Shown here: one piece after another, positions 35,709 through 42,091 of the stretch | Layout of the letters: each line of letters begins with the position of its first letter | How positions within the stretch are numbered: position 1 is the stretch's first letter | Assembly: GCA_017454915.1 (NCBI GenBank) | Contig: JAFTCC010000062.1 | Span: 1 to 64,000, forward strand | Source of the DNA: Paludibacteraceae bacterium | Lineage (GTDB): Bacteria; Bacteroidota; Bacteroidia; Bacteroidales; Paludibacteraceae | Direction of reading: 5' to 3' | Length of the DNA: 64,000 nt | The notes under the pieces: generated by a model | What the model was told of the DNA's origin: nothing | Databases searched by the model: none | What the model saw: only the letters and a program-made list of their open reading frames with translations | Position numbers and translations under genes: made by a program

Positions 35709-35753
35709 TAAAAAACAAGAGGCACGTTAGCCTGCGACTCACGTGCCTCTTGT
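35709..35753 (-). terminator. Intrinsic terminator after tRNA-Leu(GAG)
   Basis: Perfect 13-bp arms (35715-35727 and 35741-35753) are followed on the minus strand by a run of T. The hairpin sits just downstream of the tRNA 3' end at 35761. Confidence 0.88.
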
Positions 35754-35760
35754 CGTATGG

Positions 35761-35845
35761 TGCGCAGGATGAGACTCGAACTCACACGGCCGTAATGGCC
35801 ACTACCCCCTCAAAGTAGCGTGTATACCAATTTCACCACCTGCGC
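35761..35845 (-). tRNA. tRNA-Leu (anticodon GAG)
   Basis: The 85-nt sequence folds with acceptor GCGCAGG/CCTGCGC, an anticodon loop TTGAGGG giving GAG (reads CUC/CUU), a long class II variable arm, and T-loop GTTCGAGTC. CCA is not encoded. It is the last tRNA before the terminator. Confidence 0.95.
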
Positions 35846-35896
35846 ATAAGAGTAATAATTTAAGTTTTGTTAATTGTTATGTTCTCCGACTTTAGG

Positions 35897-35980
35897 TGCC
35901 CAAAACAGGACTCGAACCTGCACGACCTTGCGATCACTAGTCCCTGAAACTAGCGCGTCTACCAATTCCGCCATTTGGGC
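35897..35980 (-). tRNA. tRNA-Leu (anticodon CAG)
   Basis: The 84-nt class II tRNA has acceptor GCCCAAA/TTTGGGC, anticodon loop TTCAGGG (CAG, reads CUG), a long variable arm and T-loop GTTCGAGTC. It lies between tRNA-Gly and tRNA-Leu(GAG) on the same strand. Confidence 0.95.
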
Positions 35981-36018
35981 ATTTGGGATTTGTGCTGGTA
36001 GGAAATCCCTTTGTCAGA

Positions 36019-36046
36019 GAAAAAAAGCGAAACCACCGTCTCGCTT
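36019..36046 (-). terminator. Hairpin with T-run after tRNA-Gly
   Basis: Arms AAGCGA/TCGCTT (36025-36030, 36041-36046) are followed on the minus strand by about seven T. It could end some transcripts before the two leucine tRNAs, giving more tRNA-Gly, or act in processing. Confidence 0.6.
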
Positions 36047-36048
36047 AG

Positions 36049-36121
<73 letters not shown>

Positions 36122-36180
36122 GTTAGCTGCAACTTAACGGCTTTTGGCAATGCCCTCATTGCCCCTTTCAGTTGCGACTG

Positions 36181-36210
36181 CAAAGGTAAGACTATTTTTT
36201 GAATTGACAA
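36181..36210 (-). promoter_or_regulatory. Promoter of the Gly-Leu-Leu tRNA group
   Basis: On the minus strand TTG (36208-36210), 19 bp, TACCTTTG (36181-36188), an exact consensus match about 60 bp upstream of mature tRNA-Gly. Confidence 0.85.
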
Positions 36211-36251
36211 AACTTTTTACCTATTTTTTTTTGAAAAAAATGTGTGCCTCA

Positions 36252-36289
36252 TAAAAAACGGCGGCGCAAACTTGTCTGCACCGCCGTTT
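36252..36289 (-). terminator. Intrinsic terminator of the 409-residue T9SS protein gene
   Basis: Thirteen-nt GC-rich arms (36256-36268 and 36277-36289, one mismatch) are followed on the minus strand by a T-run. It also separates this gene from the tRNA promoter. Confidence 0.85.
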
Positions 36290-36307
36290 CGCGTTAGTCT
36301 TAAATGT

Positions 36308-37537
36308 TTATTTGACAATGATTTTTGCTGATTTTCTTTCGACATTGAGTATCACAGCGCCTGTTGGCAGTTCGATGCTGTTAAGTCCTTCGTTAGCTTT
36401 TCCGCTTGTGATGCAGCGCCCTGTGGTGTCGAAAATCCGGAACAATTGTCCGCCTTGAGCGTTAAAGTGGAGTCTTCCGTCGGCTGCGAATGCTCCGAGT
36501 TCTGTGGCATCAACGGTTGTGAGGCCTGTGTTTGTAGCCTCGGAGTATGCGAAACTAATCACAGAACCGTGAGCGGTGGTGACCGTGCCGGTTAGTGTGA
36601 GTCTGCCGTTGGCGTCATAGTTGACACTGAAGCTGCCGCCAGTGATGAAGTAGATGTCAACATTTTCTCCGTTAGGAATGGTGGCAAGGCTGTAGGCATA
36701 TCCGTCAATGCTGTACCCAGTGCTCGCCCAGACGAACCAGTTGAGCCCGTTCGCTTTTGAGACATCGAGGATGGGGAAGTTGCCTTCAGGCAGATGTCCT
36801 TGGCTTGCGAGCCCGTGGTCGAGCCAGATTTCGAACATCAGTCGTTCGCCGTTTTCGCCCTGCAGCGATATTATGTAGTCGTCGACTTGATAAAGGCTAT
36901 AGGTTGAGCCGTCGTAGTTGTGCTCAATGCTGGCGACTTTCACGTTGAAATTGGAGCGCGCTGTTGGTTCTTGGTTGTATGCCTCGTCGTTGCTGATTTC
37001 GGCGGCTGCCGGGTCGAAGACGTCAGCTGTGGGATACTTGAATGTAACGGTGCTTCCGAAATATGTCTTGCCGTTGAGCGCAACGGTGAGTTGCTGTTCG
37101 ATGTAACCTATGGTCAGCGAGCCGCTTGTGACGAAAAGGTAAGGTGTGCTTTCGCCCAAAGCCGGGTCGTAGATGTAGCATCCGGTCGGGTTGCCATCCT
37201 CGTCAATACCGTCACTTGCCTCTGCGTCGCCAAACATCTCGATGGTGTATGTTCCGGCGGGGATTGCGTTTTCTGCATTTTTTAGCGTTAGCATAGCTCC
37301 TCCCTTTATGCCGTCGGCGTTCTCAAATGCCAGGTGCCAGACGTAGAGTCCCCATTCCTCTGACAGTTCGTCGTCTTTGGTGGCGGTAACGCTTGTCAGG
37401 ACATAGTTTATGTTACGGACTTCGCGGCTTTCCAGTTCGAAATACTCGTCGCGGCTGAATGGAAACTCTACTTCAGCCCGCAGCATGTCAGCACATGCCA
37501 TCAATCCACAAATGGTAAATAATAAAAGTTTTTTCAT
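36308..37537 (-). CDS. T9SS-secreted protein of unknown function
   Basis: The 409-residue protein has a signal peptide (MKKLLLFTICGLMACADMLRA) and a T9SS type A-like sorting domain at the C-terminus: FRIFDTTGRCITSG ... IELPTGAVILNVERKSAKIIVK, given here in two parts. The middle appears to be two related beta-sandwich halves of about 150 residues; each contains a 'Y(V/S)L..V' start, a 'G.LP.G.(Y/F)(T/P)I' turn and a 'G(S/G)..(I/V).Y' strand, so it may be an internal duplication. No catalytic motif is recognised. It is a single-gene unit with its own promoter and terminator. Confidence 0.75.
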   Translation of the reverse strand: MKKLLLFTICGLMACADMLRAEVEFPFSRDEYFELESREVRNINYVLTSVTATKDDELSEEWGLYVWHLAFENADGIKGGAMLTLKNAENAIPAGTYTIEMFGDAEASDGIDEDGNPTGCYIYDPALGESTPYLFVTSGSLTIGYIEQQLTVALNGKTYFGSTVTFKYPTADVFDPAAAEISNDEAYNQEPTARSNFNVKVASIEHNYDGSTYSLYQVDDYIISLQGENGERLMFEIWLDHGLASQGHLPEGNFPILDVSKANGLNWFVWASTGYSIDGYAYSLATIPNGENVDIYFITGGSFSVNYDANGRLTLTGTVTTAHGSVISFAYSEATNTGLTTVDATELGAFAADGRLHFNAQGGQLFRIFDTTGRCITSGKANEGLNSIELPTGAVILNVERKSAKIIVK

Positions 37538-37583
37538 TTATAAGGCTTGTATTGTTTTTATTTTTTTATACTCCAAAACTGCG

Positions 37584-37614
37584 CAAAGTTACGAAATTCA
37601 GTGTAATTATGCAA
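37584..37614 (-). promoter_or_regulatory. Promoter of the 409-residue T9SS protein gene
   Basis: On the minus strand TTG (37612-37614), 20 bp, TAACTTTG (37584-37591). The leader is about 40 nt. Confidence 0.75.
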
Positions 37615-37662
37615 ACCGCAGCATGTTGTTGGGGGGATTTGCGGCATGTCAATAGTGTGTGT

Positions 37663-38754
37663 TTATTCCACGATGAGGCATAGTCCGAACTGGTTGTAGT
37701 TTTTCTGGTTTCGGAATTGTCCGTATGGATTGCTGCCGTGGTAGAGCCTTAGCCCCGCTGAGAAGCGTGAGAATAATCCGGTATAGTGCAGGTTGTTATA
37801 TCTGAAACCGATGAAGACATTGTAGGTGAAAATCCGTTTTTCCTTTTGTATTGCATAATCGATGGCGCCGTTGTCGTGCCACGTGAATGACGGGTATCCG
37901 AGAAGCGCTCGGTTGCGTATTTCAATAGACGCCACTCCTTGGAATCCCTTTTTTGCAGGACTCTGGTATTGGTATTGCAGATATGCTTCCCACGGCGAGC
38001 GTTTTTTGCGCGCAAGTGTAGGGTCTCCCTCGTTTTCATCGATGAAGTACCATCCGGACTTAGGGTTCCAGAGCATGACCAGCCCGACGCGGAAGCAATG
38101 GTTTTGCGTCAGCCTGTCCTCTTCGGCATTGAGCGTGAACTGCAGTTCCCACCAGTTGGCAGACACATTGACGCGCTCAATAGGCAATCCGTGCCGCCTG
38201 TGCTGCAGTGCCAACTCGTCGCCGAGGTGTGTGCTCTCGTGGGTGAACGGGGCAAAAGTGATGGCATAGTTTTTTGCAAAGCCTCGGTTGAGCCGGTGCA
38301 GGAAAGTCCAAATAGGCAGGCCGATGCGATAGTCTGTATCCACGACAGGTGATGTGCGAGGTTCGAGAAGGTCGAGCCATATCTGCGCTTGAACGGGCAT
38401 TGTTAAGCCAATGGCAAAACGTGAGCTTTGACTATCTGACAATGCATCCGCATCCTTATTTTCGCCCTTTCGTCTTTGGTTTTCGGCAGATTTAATGTTA
38501 GCCCAGAACACAGGAATGTTGACACCTATGTTTCCATAGAAGCCAATGCGGTAGGCTTTGTCTGTCTGTCCGTAGTCGTATTCAGAGTGGTTGGTGGCGC
38601 CGGCGACGTCAAACCTAAGGAAATGCGGATTGATGTCTGCCAGCAGCGACTGTGTTGCAGGGCTGTATCTGAAAAATCCAGTCCGCAGGCTATCGGCTCT
38701 GCCCCACGAAGTCAAGGAGGTGCTCAATAGTATGATGATGAGGTATTTCCGCAT
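37663..38754 (-). CDS. DUF1207-like outer-membrane protein
   Basis: With the ATG at 38754 the protein has 363 residues and starts with a signal peptide (MRKYLIIILLSTSLTSWGRA). The sequence FFRYSPATQSLLADINPHF, a TDYRIGLPIW segment and HESTHLGDEL match the DUF1207 pattern. Alternating amphipathic strands and a C-terminus of QFGLCLIVE suggest an outer-membrane beta barrel. A longer frame to 38808 would overlap the stress-protein gene and add a charged non-signal N-terminus, so I reject it. It lies 4 bp after the upstream gene's stop and is probably cotranscribed with it. The function of DUF1207 proteins is not known to me. Confidence 0.7.
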   Translation of the reverse strand: MRKYLIIILLSTSLTSWGRADSLRTGFFRYSPATQSLLADINPHFLRFDVAGATNHSEYDYGQTDKAYRIGFYGNIGVNIPVFWANIKSAENQRRKGENKDADALSDSQSSRFAIGLTMPVQAQIWLDLLEPRTSPVVDTDYRIGLPIWTFLHRLNRGFAKNYAITFAPFTHESTHLGDELALQHRRHGLPIERVNVSANWWELQFTLNAEEDRLTQNHCFRVGLVMLWNPKSGWYFIDENEGDPTLARKKRSPWEAYLQYQYQSPAKKGFQGVASIEIRNRALLGYPSFTWHDNGAIDYAIQKEKRIFTYNVFIGFRYNNLHYTGLFSRFSAGLRLYHGSNPYGQFRNQKNYNQFGLCLIVE

Positions 38755-38758
38755 AGAA

Positions 38759-39436
38759 TTAGTCGCAGAGCGCGTAGAGGTCGCCCCGCGGGTTGACGAG
38801 CATGACATTGATAGCTGAATTTAGCACGGCATGCAATTCTGGCGGTCCGAACAGGATGTCGTCAAGCCCGTAGTCGCGTGAGGCGGAGAGGAGCAACATG
38901 TCCCATTTGCCGTCTTTTGTTTTGCCGGTGATTTCCTTATAGACTTTGAAGCTGTCCTTTTCCGCATCGTAACTCTCATAGCCGAGGTTAAACTTGTCAA
39001 GCAACGCAGCGATTTTGTTGATAGTTAGCGATGCCTTGCTGCCGTAGTCTTTAGCCCTGATAAGGTCAATTTTAGTGCCGCAATACCTTGCGAAAGCGGC
39101 TGCAAACTGGCCTTTCTCGACTTCTTCCTCAAGGAATGTTATAGGGCAGGCGATGTGAGTGGGGATAATGGTGGAAACACTGTTGTTGATGAACGTGTAG
39201 GGTATTCGCAGTTCGCGCGAGGCGTTAAGATAAGCCTTGACGGTCTTGCGGTCGTGAGGCACGGCGTAGAAGACCATTGATGTTTCGTCATCGATGGCAA
39301 ACTGCAGTTCGTTGGCTTGGCAAATCTGTTCGGCGTAGTCCTTGTCAAGCTTAGTGCACAATAGCCTGATGCTGTCGTTCAGCGATTCATTAGGGCTTAT
39401 TGAGGGGTGGTATATAATTTTGATTTTCATTTTCAT
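38759..39436 (-). CDS. Universal stress protein-like (UspA-type) protein
   Basis: The 225-residue protein resembles the Rossmann-like UspA fold in its C-terminal part, with a GKWDMLLLSASRDYGLDDILFGPPE segment (split: GKWDMLLLSASRDYG, then LDDILFGPPE). The usual ATP-binding glycine motif is not clearly present, so nucleotide binding is doubtful. No signal peptide is seen, so it is probably cytoplasmic. It is followed after 4 bp by the DUF1207-like gene and preceded 22 bp away by the EEP-family gene, forming a likely three-gene unit. The family call is moderate. Confidence 0.55.
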   Translation of the reverse strand: MKMKIKIIYHPSISPNESLNDSIRLLCTKLDKDYAEQICQANELQFAIDDETSMVFYAVPHDRKTVKAYLNASRELRIPYTFINNSVSTIIPTHIACPITFLEEEVEKGQFAAAFARYCGTKIDLIRAKDYGSKASLTINKIAALLDKFNLGYESYDAEKDSFKVYKEITGKTKDGKWDMLLLSASRDYGLDDILFGPPELHAVLNSAINVMLVNPRGDLYALCD

Positions 39437-39458
39437 AATCAGCTTTTTCTCCGGTTGA

Positions 39459-40517
39459 TTATTTTCTGGTGCTTATGTTTAATGTAACAGGCAGATGGTC
39501 GCTTACCCCACCTTTGTAAAAAGTGCCGCGGTAAGTTCGGTATGGGTATCTGACGCCCTGTTTGTTAGGTTTGTCGAGCATCCAGTCCTGCGCAAATATC
39601 TCAACGTTCTGACTGCTTAATTTTAGTGTGCCGCAGTTTTCGCAGGTAGTCATTGGCAGCGATGCAAGCACATGGTCGATGCAACTGTAGATGCCTTTGA
39701 AACAATATGTTCCCGTGTTTGTGCCATCGTATTTCGTCATCATATCCACCAGCAAGCCGTCGTTGAGCAGCGCTTTCTGATAATGTCTGTCCGAAGTGGG
39801 GCAGTTGAAGTCGCCCATGACAATGATGTTTGCGCACGAGTTTGCCATTATGATGCTGTCGGTCAAAAGTTTGATGATGCTGAATGCGCACTGCCTTTTT
39901 TCGCTTGAGTTCACGTTGTCGGCTCGCTGCGATGGCAGGTGGCACATCATAATATGCAGTGTGTCCGACTTGCCGAGCAGAGCCTTGCAATATAGTATGT
40001 CGCGTGTTGTGAACTCTGGCTCGTCAGGGTAGGCCACTTTTACAAAACGAGTATGCAAAGGCTTGAAAATCTTAGGATTGTAGAGCAATGCCACGTCAAT
40101 GCCCCGTTTGTCAGGCGAATCCTGGTGTATTACCCGATATCCAAACCTCTTGAGTGGTCCGTTAGTCATACGCTCGAGCAGTGCCCTGTTCTCCACCTCA
40201 CACAGCCCGATGCACGCAAATGGCTCAAAACCGCCGGCATTGACAATCACCCGGCTTATGTCCACTATTTTCCTCTGCAAGCGGCATTCGTTCCAACCGC
40301 GAGCGCTGTCGGGTAAAAACTCGTAATCGTTCTTGAGGCTGTCGTGGTGGCAATCAAACAGATTCTCAACATTGTAGGTCATCATCCTGTAGTTGCTTCC
40401 GCCCTTGTTTTGGGCATGGCAATATGATGCCATGAAATAAAAACAAAGTGTTGCAAGAATGATTTTTTCGCTGCTACAGAACACTTTGCGCATTGCCGCT
40501 GAAACAACTTTGAACAT
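39459..40517 (-). CDS. Exported endonuclease/exonuclease/phosphatase (EEP) family protein
   Basis: The 352-residue protein carries EEP-fold motifs: TYNVENLFD at the start of the domain, CIGLCEVEN with the catalytic Glu, VMGDFNCP with Asp/Asn, and SDHLPVTLNI with the C-terminal His. Members are Mg-dependent nucleases or phosphodiesterases. A hydrophobic N-terminal segment (ILATLCFYFMASYCHAQ) predicts export. The first ATG (40517) and an ATG 8 codons later (40493) are both possible. A TAATTTTG -7 box at 40526-40533 leaves almost no leader for the first. It lies upstream of and is likely cotranscribed with the stress-protein gene. Confidence 0.85.
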   Translation of the reverse strand: MFKVVSAAMRKVFCSSEKIILATLCFYFMASYCHAQNKGGSNYRMMTYNVENLFDCHHDSLKNDYEFLPDSARGWNECRLQRKIVDISRVIVNAGGFEPFACIGLCEVENRALLERMTNGPLKRFGYRVIHQDSPDKRGIDVALLYNPKIFKPLHTRFVKVAYPDEPEFTTRDILYCKALLGKSDTLHIMMCHLPSQRADNVNSSEKRQCAFSIIKLLTDSIIMANSCANIIVMGDFNCPTSDRHYQKALLNDGLLVDMMTKYDGTNTGTYCFKGIYSCIDHVLASLPMTTCENCGTLKLSSQNVEIFAQDWMLDKPNKQGVRYPYRTYRGTFYKGGVSDHLPVTLNISTRK

Positions 40518-40525
40518 ATCAGTTG

Positions 40526-40564
40526 CAAAATTACGTTTTTTTTGGCGAATTTTGTGTAAATTTG
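40526..40564. promoter_or_regulatory. Divergent -7 boxes between the EEP and deacetylase-like genes
   Basis: TAATTTTG lies on the minus strand (40526-40533) and TAAATTTG on the plus strand (40557-40564); both fit TAnnTTTG. Clear -33 elements are not visible. The plus box implies a start point near 40570, which supports the 40583 ATG of the rightward gene. Confidence 0.5.
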
Positions 40565-40582
40565 CAGAAACAAAAGTTTTTT

Positions 40583-41371
40583 ATGCCCGAATTTTCGCTT
40601 GATATTTATCGCGCTTTGCTTATTGCGCTTCGTTCGGCAGGTTATCAGTTTATGACTGTGGAGCAGTACGCGTCATCTCAAATTGGTGAAAACCAGCGTG
40701 TGGCAGTGATGCGCCACGATGTTGACAAGCTGCCCCGCAACTCGGTTCTGATGGCAGATGTGGAGCACCGTGAGGGTATGCGCGCGACGTATTATTTCCG
40801 TTGTGTGAGCGACAGCTACGATGAGCCGAGCATCAGAAAAATAGCCTCTCTGGGACATGAGATAGGTTACCACTATGAGGACATGAGCATATCCGACGGC
40901 AATGTGGAAGAAGCGTATGCGCATTTCTGCCATTGGCTCGAAAAATTGCGTGCCTTTTATTCTGTTCGCACGATTTGCATGCACGGAGCCCCTACGAGCA
41001 GATGGGACGGGCGAGACCTCTGGAAAACATTTGACTATCATCAACTTGATATAATCTGTGAGCCTTATTTTGACATTGATTACGGCTCCACGTTTTACTT
41101 GACAGATACAGGACGCTGTTGGGACGGCTTCAAAGTTTCGGTGCGCGACAAGATACCGACATATCAGGACCAGTGGGTGCGTCAAGGACTTGTATTCCAC
41201 ACGACAGCCGAAATCATCAGGGCGTTGGAGCAGCAAAAGTTGCCGTCGCATGTGCTTTTCACCACACATCCGCAGCGGTGGAGCAACGATTTCTGGGCCC
41301 GTCAAGTAGAACTTGTTTCACAGACATTGAAAAATGTCATCAAACGCGCCTTCATAGTCTTGAAAAAGTGA
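40583..41371 (+). CDS. Polysaccharide deacetylase-like (NodB-fold) protein
   Basis: The 262-residue protein shows a divergent NodB/carbohydrate esterase 4 pattern: MRHDVDKLP with the catalytic/metal Asp pair, ATYYFR, HEIGYHYE with metal histidines, and MHGAPTSRW. No signal peptide is seen, so it may act on a cytoplasmic sugar or lipid-linked sugar; similar proteins occur in polysaccharide loci. A longer frame from 40523 would start upstream of the predicted transcription start and adds 20 residues with no domain similarity. Enzyme activity is inferred from the metal-site residues only. Confidence 0.65.
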   Translation: MPEFSLDIYRALLIALRSAGYQFMTVEQYASSQIGENQRVAVMRHDVDKLPRNSVLMADVEHREGMRATYYFRCVSDSYDEPSIRKIASLGHEIGYHYEDMSISDGNVEEAYAHFCHWLEKLRAFYSVRTICMHGAPTSRWDGRDLWKTFDYHQLDIICEPYFDIDYGSTFYLTDTGRCWDGFKVSVRDKIPTYQDQWVRQGLVFHTTAEIIRALEQQKLPSHVLFTTHPQRWSNDFWARQVELVSQTLKNVIKRAFIVLKK

Positions 41372-41423
41372 TTATAATGACCGTCAAATTTTGGGATCAA
41401 CTGAAAAAAATACGGGAAAAATT

Positions 41424-41453
41424 TTGCGGGATTAAATATTTTGTCTAACTTTG
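41424..41453 (+). promoter_or_regulatory. tRNA-Ala promoter
   Basis: TTG (41424-41426), 19 bp, TAACTTTG (41446-41453) is an exact consensus promoter ending 11 bp before the mature tRNA. Confidence 0.88.
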
Positions 41454-41464
41454 CGGTCACAAAA

Positions 41465-41537
41465 GGGGTATTAGCTCATCTGGTAGAGCGCAACACTGGC
41501 AGTGTTGAGGTAAGCGGTTCGAGTCCGCTATGCTCCA
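41465..41537 (+). tRNA. tRNA-Ala (anticodon GGC)
   Basis: The 73-nt cloverleaf has acceptor GGGGTAT/ATGCTCC with G-U pairs, anticodon loop CTGGCAG (GGC, reads GCC), T-loop GTTCGAGTC and discriminator A. It is a single-gene transcription unit. Confidence 0.95.
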
Positions 41538-41580
41538 CAAGAACAACGGCGCACAATGGTGCGCCGTTGTTCTTGTGTGT
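41538..41580 (+). terminator. Terminator of tRNA-Ala
   Basis: Perfect 17-bp arms (41538-41554 and 41559-41575) with a 4-nt loop are followed by T-rich sequence. Confidence 0.88.
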
Positions 41581-41607
41581 TTATTGCCTCGTTATCTGAC
41601 ATTTATT

Positions 41608-41925
41608 TTACAGCGAGCCATATATTTTCCACGCAAGCCATAAAGCAAAGGCAATTTGTGCCAGCAGGATGAGCGGAATGCCGATGCGGAACTTGTTATG
41701 CAGAGTCTTGTGGTGCCACACTTTCATGCCCAATAGCGCACCAACACTACCTCCAAATACAGCAAGCCAAATCAGTGTGCTTTCTGATATGCGCCACTTG
41801 CTTCGCTGTGCTTTCCATTTGTCAATGCCGTAAACGAAAAACGCCGTCGCATTGATAACCGCAAGGTAAATCAGTGCGACATAAACGATATCAATATTGC
41901 TGTCAAACGAAAATGAAATAGGCAT
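41608..41925 (-). CDS. DUF1294 family small membrane protein
   Basis: The protein of about 105 residues has three or four transmembrane segments and the DUF1294 core FVYGIDKWKAQRSKWRISES, then GGSVGALLGMKVWHHKT and a last hydrophobic helix. The family function is not established. The ATG at 41925 is preferred to the TTG at 41931, because the TAACTTTG box at 41929-41936 overlaps the latter. Even the ATG starts only 3 bp after the box, so the mRNA would be leaderless or nearly so. Confidence 0.8.
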   Translation of the reverse strand: MPISFSFDSNIDIVYVALIYLAVINATAFFVYGIDKWKAQRSKWRISESTLIWLAVFGGSVGALLGMKVWHHKTLHNKFRIGIPLILLAQIAFALWLAWKIYGSL

Positions 41926-42029
41926 GTGCAAAGTTACTGATTTTTTTTGGCCTCATCACACTCGCAAGTTTAATTACATCTTTAACGCGTAAAAACTCAT
42001 ATTTACACTAAATATGTCAGAAAATGCAC

Positions 42030-42059
42030 TTGTCGTTTCAAAACATTTGTGTAACTTTG
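42030..42059 (+). promoter_or_regulatory. Promoter of the IgGFc-binding-like gene
   Basis: TTG (42030-42032), 19 bp, TAACTTTG (42052-42059) is a full consensus match. It lies inside the longest possible reading frame (from 42014), so translation must start later, at 42092. Confidence 0.88.
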
Positions 42060-42091
42060 CGTGTCTAAATATTGAAACTCATCATAAGATC

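Noticed and set aside
40673-41305. Minus-strand frame of 210 codons opposite the deacetylase-like gene
   Set aside because: It is a shadow frame; conserved metal-site residues are on the plus strand.
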